Origin: Montifringilla adamsi | Lineage: Eukaryota; Chordata; Aves; Passeriformes; Passeridae | Length of the DNA: 64,000 nt | NCBI GenBank assembly: GCA_017590115.1 | Contig: JAGGNK010008337.1 | Location: forward strand, 1,736,001 to 1,800,000 | Direction of reading: 5' to 3' | Translations under genes and position numbers: made by a program | Shown here: positions 62,692 to 64,000 of the stretch, one piece after another | Layout: every line of letters starts with the position of its first letter | Position numbering within the stretch: position 1 is the first letter of the stretch | The notes under the pieces: model-generated | The model's input: only the letters and a program-made list of their open reading frames with translations | What the model was told of the DNA's origin: nothing | Database searches by the model: none

Positions 62692-62697
62692 TTTATT
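62692..62697 (-). terminator. Proximal BMP2 poly(A) signal AATAAA
   Basis: A second AATAAA on the BMP2 strand, in the context AATAATAAAAAC, lies about 815 bases after the stop codon. It lies where the mammalian 3' UTR also has a signal (CAATAAAAC). Use would give a 3' UTR about 0.35 kb shorter, lacking the distal block but keeping the AU-rich and DR2/stem-loop blocks. Confidence 0.5.
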
Positions 62698-62713
62698 ATT
62701 TCATATTTGGCCA

Positions 62714-62743
62714 GGACTTTTAAAGGAAGGACTTTTAAAGGAA
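62714..62743. repeat. 15-bp direct duplication inside BMP2 3' UTR
   Basis: The 15-base unit GGACTTTTAAAGGAA occurs twice in a row without mismatch (62714-62728 and 62729-62743), just upstream of the proximal poly(A) signal on the BMP2 strand. It is probably a small lineage-specific duplication. Confidence 0.8.
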
Positions 62744-62995
62744 ACATCAAACATTCACTTTTCTGTAGGTCTAGAAAGGATTCAGTCTTCCCCCACCCCC
62801 ACCTCCCATAGGATTTCTATTGGCCCTTATATTCACACTGCAAATTAGTTGGGAATAGCAGTATTTATACTAGATCAGCAACGTCTGGTTCTTATCCAAA
62901 TGTTCCACCTAAAGAGGATGCCAGTTCTCATGGATTGGACAGCCCACCCTGCAGCATTCCTGAGAATTGTACAATATAATCTTGAAAGTCAGCAG

Positions 62996-63010
62996 AGTGG
63001 ATTATCCACT
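62996..63010. promoter_or_regulatory. 15-base palindrome with overlapping GGATTA/TAATCC sites
   Basis: AGTGGATTATCCACT has perfect 7-base arms around one central base. It overlaps GGATTA and TAATCC, the core of bicoid-class (OTX/PITX) homeodomain sites. It lies in the conserved part of the 3' UTR, so it may act as RNA, as DNA or not at all. Confidence 0.35.
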
Positions 63011-63022
63011 TTTTTCTGGACT

Positions 63023-63036
63023 TGAACTTGTGACCT
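63023..63036 (-). promoter_or_regulatory. DR2 nuclear-receptor-like direct repeat in BMP2 3' UTR
   Basis: On the BMP2 strand the sequence reads AGGTCA-CA-AGTTCA, two direct half-sites with two-base spacing. DR2 is one of the spacings bound by retinoic acid receptor/RXR heterodimers. From memory the human 3' UTR has AGTTCA-CA-AGTTCA at the same place. The match is exact by eye. DNA-binding function here is inference, and the conservation may instead reflect constraint on the RNA. Confidence 0.35.
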
Positions 63037-63042
63037 TAACAG

Positions 63043-63068
63043 TAGCACAGCAGAAAGCAAATGTGCTA
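63043..63068 (-). other. Short stem-loop in BMP2 3' UTR
   Basis: TAGCACA (63043-63049) and TGTGCTA (63062-63068) are perfect 7-base inverted arms around a 12-base loop. The remembered mammalian UTR keeps a 6-base version of the stem. The element could fold in the mRNA; no function is known to me. Confidence 0.4.
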
Positions 63069-63148
63069 TGCACTTTGCCATAGTAACCTTCCATGTATTC
63101 TTTTCAACTTAAATACACACAATTGAAACAGCTACAATTTTGGAAAAT

Positions 63149-63156
63149 TATGTACA
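63149..63156 (-). promoter_or_regulatory. Pumilio response element in BMP2 3' UTR
   Basis: On the BMP2 strand this reads TGTACATA, an exact match to the PUM1/PUM2 consensus UGUANAUA. It sits in the conserved block GGGTTTGTACATAATTTTCC. Pumilio binding usually promotes deadenylation and repression; binding to this transcript is not shown here. Confidence 0.45.
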
Positions 63157-63230
63157 AACCCTATATTTTTTTCTTTTTTGATTACATATAAATACAAATT
63201 AGCTATTCTTCTAAAAAGTGGTTATAATAG

Positions 63231-63239
63231 TAAATAAAT
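63231..63239 (-). promoter_or_regulatory. AU-rich element with overlapping AUUUA pentamers
   Basis: The BMP2 strand reads ATTTATTTA, two overlapping AUUUA pentamers inside a long AU-rich stretch. This falls in the zone of the BMP2 3' UTR known to bind stability factors. More single pentamers occur at 63430-63434 and near 63374. Confidence 0.5.
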
Positions 63240-63469
63240 ACAAAATAAGAATCTGACCATTATACTTCATGTGCTGGGGTTAAACCCATATAAAATGTAC
63301 AACTAAAATACATTTAAAATCTTTAAAGGAATATTTCTCTGATTAAAATATTTGTTTTCCCAACTTTTTCGTAGACATAAATATATTTTCAAAATAGTTG
63401 TGTTTTTTTTTTCTTTCCATTTCATTACATAAATAAAGTCTTCATTGGGAAATATTAAAGTGTCAGCTA

Positions 63470-63484
63470 TTTTTTTTTTTTTTT
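63470..63484. repeat. T15 tract (A15 in BMP2 mRNA) just after the stop codon
   Basis: Fifteen T on the plus strand lie 26-40 bases past the BMP2 stop. Mammalian BMP2 also has an A-rich low-complexity stretch here, so the position is tolerant of length change. Confidence 0.8.
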
Positions 63485-63509
63485 GCATTTGTCTAATATA
63501 TTTGCTGTG

Positions 63510-64000
63510 TTAGCGGCACCCACAACCCTCCACAACCATATCTTGATAGTTCTTTAATACAACTTTTTCATTTTCATCAAGGTAGAGCATGGAAATAGCA
63601 CTCAGTTCTGTCGGCACACAGCAAGCCTTGGGGATTTTGGAATTCACTGAATTGACCAAAGTCTGAACAATGGCATGGTTTGTTGAGTTTAGATGATCTG
63701 CCAGTGGAAAAGGACATTCCCCATGGCAGTAAAAGGCACTATACCCCGGTGGGGCAACAATCCAGTCATTCCACCCCACATCATTGAAGTCCACATACAA
63801 CGGATGCCTTTTGCAACTGTATTTGTGGCGTTTACGCTGTTTGTGTTTCGCTTGACGCTTTTCTCTTTTATGGAGCGGGTGTCCCTTGCCATCATGCCCA
63901 AACGTCACTAACAATGGCCTGAGCTGAGACCAGCTATCTTCATCCTGATGTAAAGACCTGCTAATCCTAACGTGCCTCTTGGAGGCACTGTTCTCTTTGT
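63510..64000 (-). CDS. BMP2: Bone morphogenetic protein 2, C-terminal part of last coding exon (5' end outside window)
   Basis: BMP2 is a secreted TGF-beta superfamily ligand. It acts as a disulfide-linked dimer on BMP type I and II receptors and signals through SMAD1/5/8. The reading frame runs from the window edge (first full codon 63998-63996) to a TAA at 63512-63510, giving 162 codons, equivalent to residues 235-396 of the usual 396. The first 48 residues are the end of the propeptide and finish in the furin site REKR. The mature chain of 114 residues (63854-63513) starts QAKHKQRKR, a basic heparin-binding stretch. It shows all seven cystine-knot cysteines: mature C14, C43, C47, C78, C79, C111 and C113. 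It also has W28 and W31 of the type I receptor epitope, glycosylation site N56 (NST) and the C-terminus GCGCR. KIPKACC and DENEKVV separate it from BMP4. An internal TTG at 63914-63912 codes Leu and is not a start. The upstream exon and the start codon are not in the window. Confidence 0.98.
   Translation of the reverse strand, partial: KENSASKRHVRISRSLHQDEDSWSQLRPLLVTFGHDGKGHPLHKREKRQAKHKQRKRHKYSCKRHPLYVDFNDVGWNDWIVAPPGYSAFYCHGECPFPLADHLNSTNHAIVQTLVNSVNSKIPKACCVPTELSAISMLYLDENEKVVLKNYQDMVVEGCGCR

Larger units (their letters stand above)
62313..63509 (-). other. BMP2: BMP2 3' untranslated region, highly conserved
   Basis: Read on the minus strand directly after the BMP2 stop, this AT-rich sequence follows the order of blocks I know from the mammalian BMP2 3' UTR. 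One block surrounds CCCAATGAAGACTTTATTTA, another surrounds GGGTTTGTACATAATTTTCC, and a distal block ends at CAGATAATAAA. The BMP2 3' UTR is known to hold an ultraconserved AU-rich segment that controls mRNA stability and expression level. ATTTA pentamers are visible on the mRNA strand, for example opposite 63231-63239 and 63430-63434. The 3' boundary is inferred from the distal poly(A) signal and from where the resemblance to the mammalian mRNA stops. It could be off by about 30 bases. Confidence 0.9.

Noticed and set aside
63693..63911. Open frame on the plus strand opposite BMP2
   Set aside because: It is the antisense shadow of the strongly constrained mature BMP2 coding sequence.
63912..63914. 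TTG as a possible start codon of a short BMP2 form
   Set aside because: The frame continues upstream with authentic BMP2 propeptide residues to the window edge; this codon is an internal leucine.
1..64000. CRISPR arrays, operons, prophage or plasmid features
   Set aside because: Nothing resembling these exists; the sequence is vertebrate nuclear DNA.
1..64000. Endogenous retrovirus or LTR element
   Set aside because: No paired LTRs, primer-binding site or gag/pol-like frame was recognised; a solo LTR of an unfamiliar family cannot be excluded.

Overview
This is vertebrate nuclear DNA, almost certainly from a bird. It has no operons and no dense coding. It carries CR1-type LINE remnants, sparse short microsatellites and a BMP2 gene. 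The avian call is an inference from the CR1 repeats (including the typical CR1 tail), the low repeat density and the absence of L1, Alu or recognisable endogenous retroviruses. Reptile relatives cannot be excluded by eye, and the species cannot be named.

The only recognisable protein-coding gene is BMP2, on the minus strand at the right edge. The window holds its last 162 codons (63510-64000): the end of the propeptide, the furin site and the complete mature ligand. A 3' UTR of about 1.2 kb (about 62313-63509) follows. Its sequence resembles the mammalian BMP2 3' UTR along most of its length, with two poly(A) signals, AU-rich pentamers, a Pumilio-type site, a small stem-loop, a homeodomain-like palindrome and a DR2 nuclear-receptor-like repeat.

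The remaining 62 kb lie downstream of BMP2. In other vertebrates this is the start of a large gene-poor interval carrying long-range BMP2 enhancers. I find no second gene. Four CR1 LINE remnants are present (328-490, 13585-14360, 16768-17017, about 49600-50825), all antisense to the plus strand, and one keeps a decayed ORF2 segment. There are MIR/CORE-SINE-like relics (a tandem pair at 6795-7045, one split by an insertion at 54040-54300), an old amniote repeat near 35700, and several small tandem repeats, including a CpG-rich 23-bp minisatellite at 40131-40240.

Between these sit islands whose composition looks like conserved non-coding regulatory DNA: clustered TAAT motifs, FOX, SOX and GATA-like sites, and CpG retention in AT-balanced sequence. 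They are marked as candidates with low confidence, because conservation cannot be measured from one sequence. If they are real, the simplest reading is that they regulate BMP2. I see no new gene system here. The most rewarding targets are the 3' UTR elements, the CpG-retaining island at 44254-44313, the GATA-pair duplication at 44806-44851 and the TAAT-rich block at 28965-29420.
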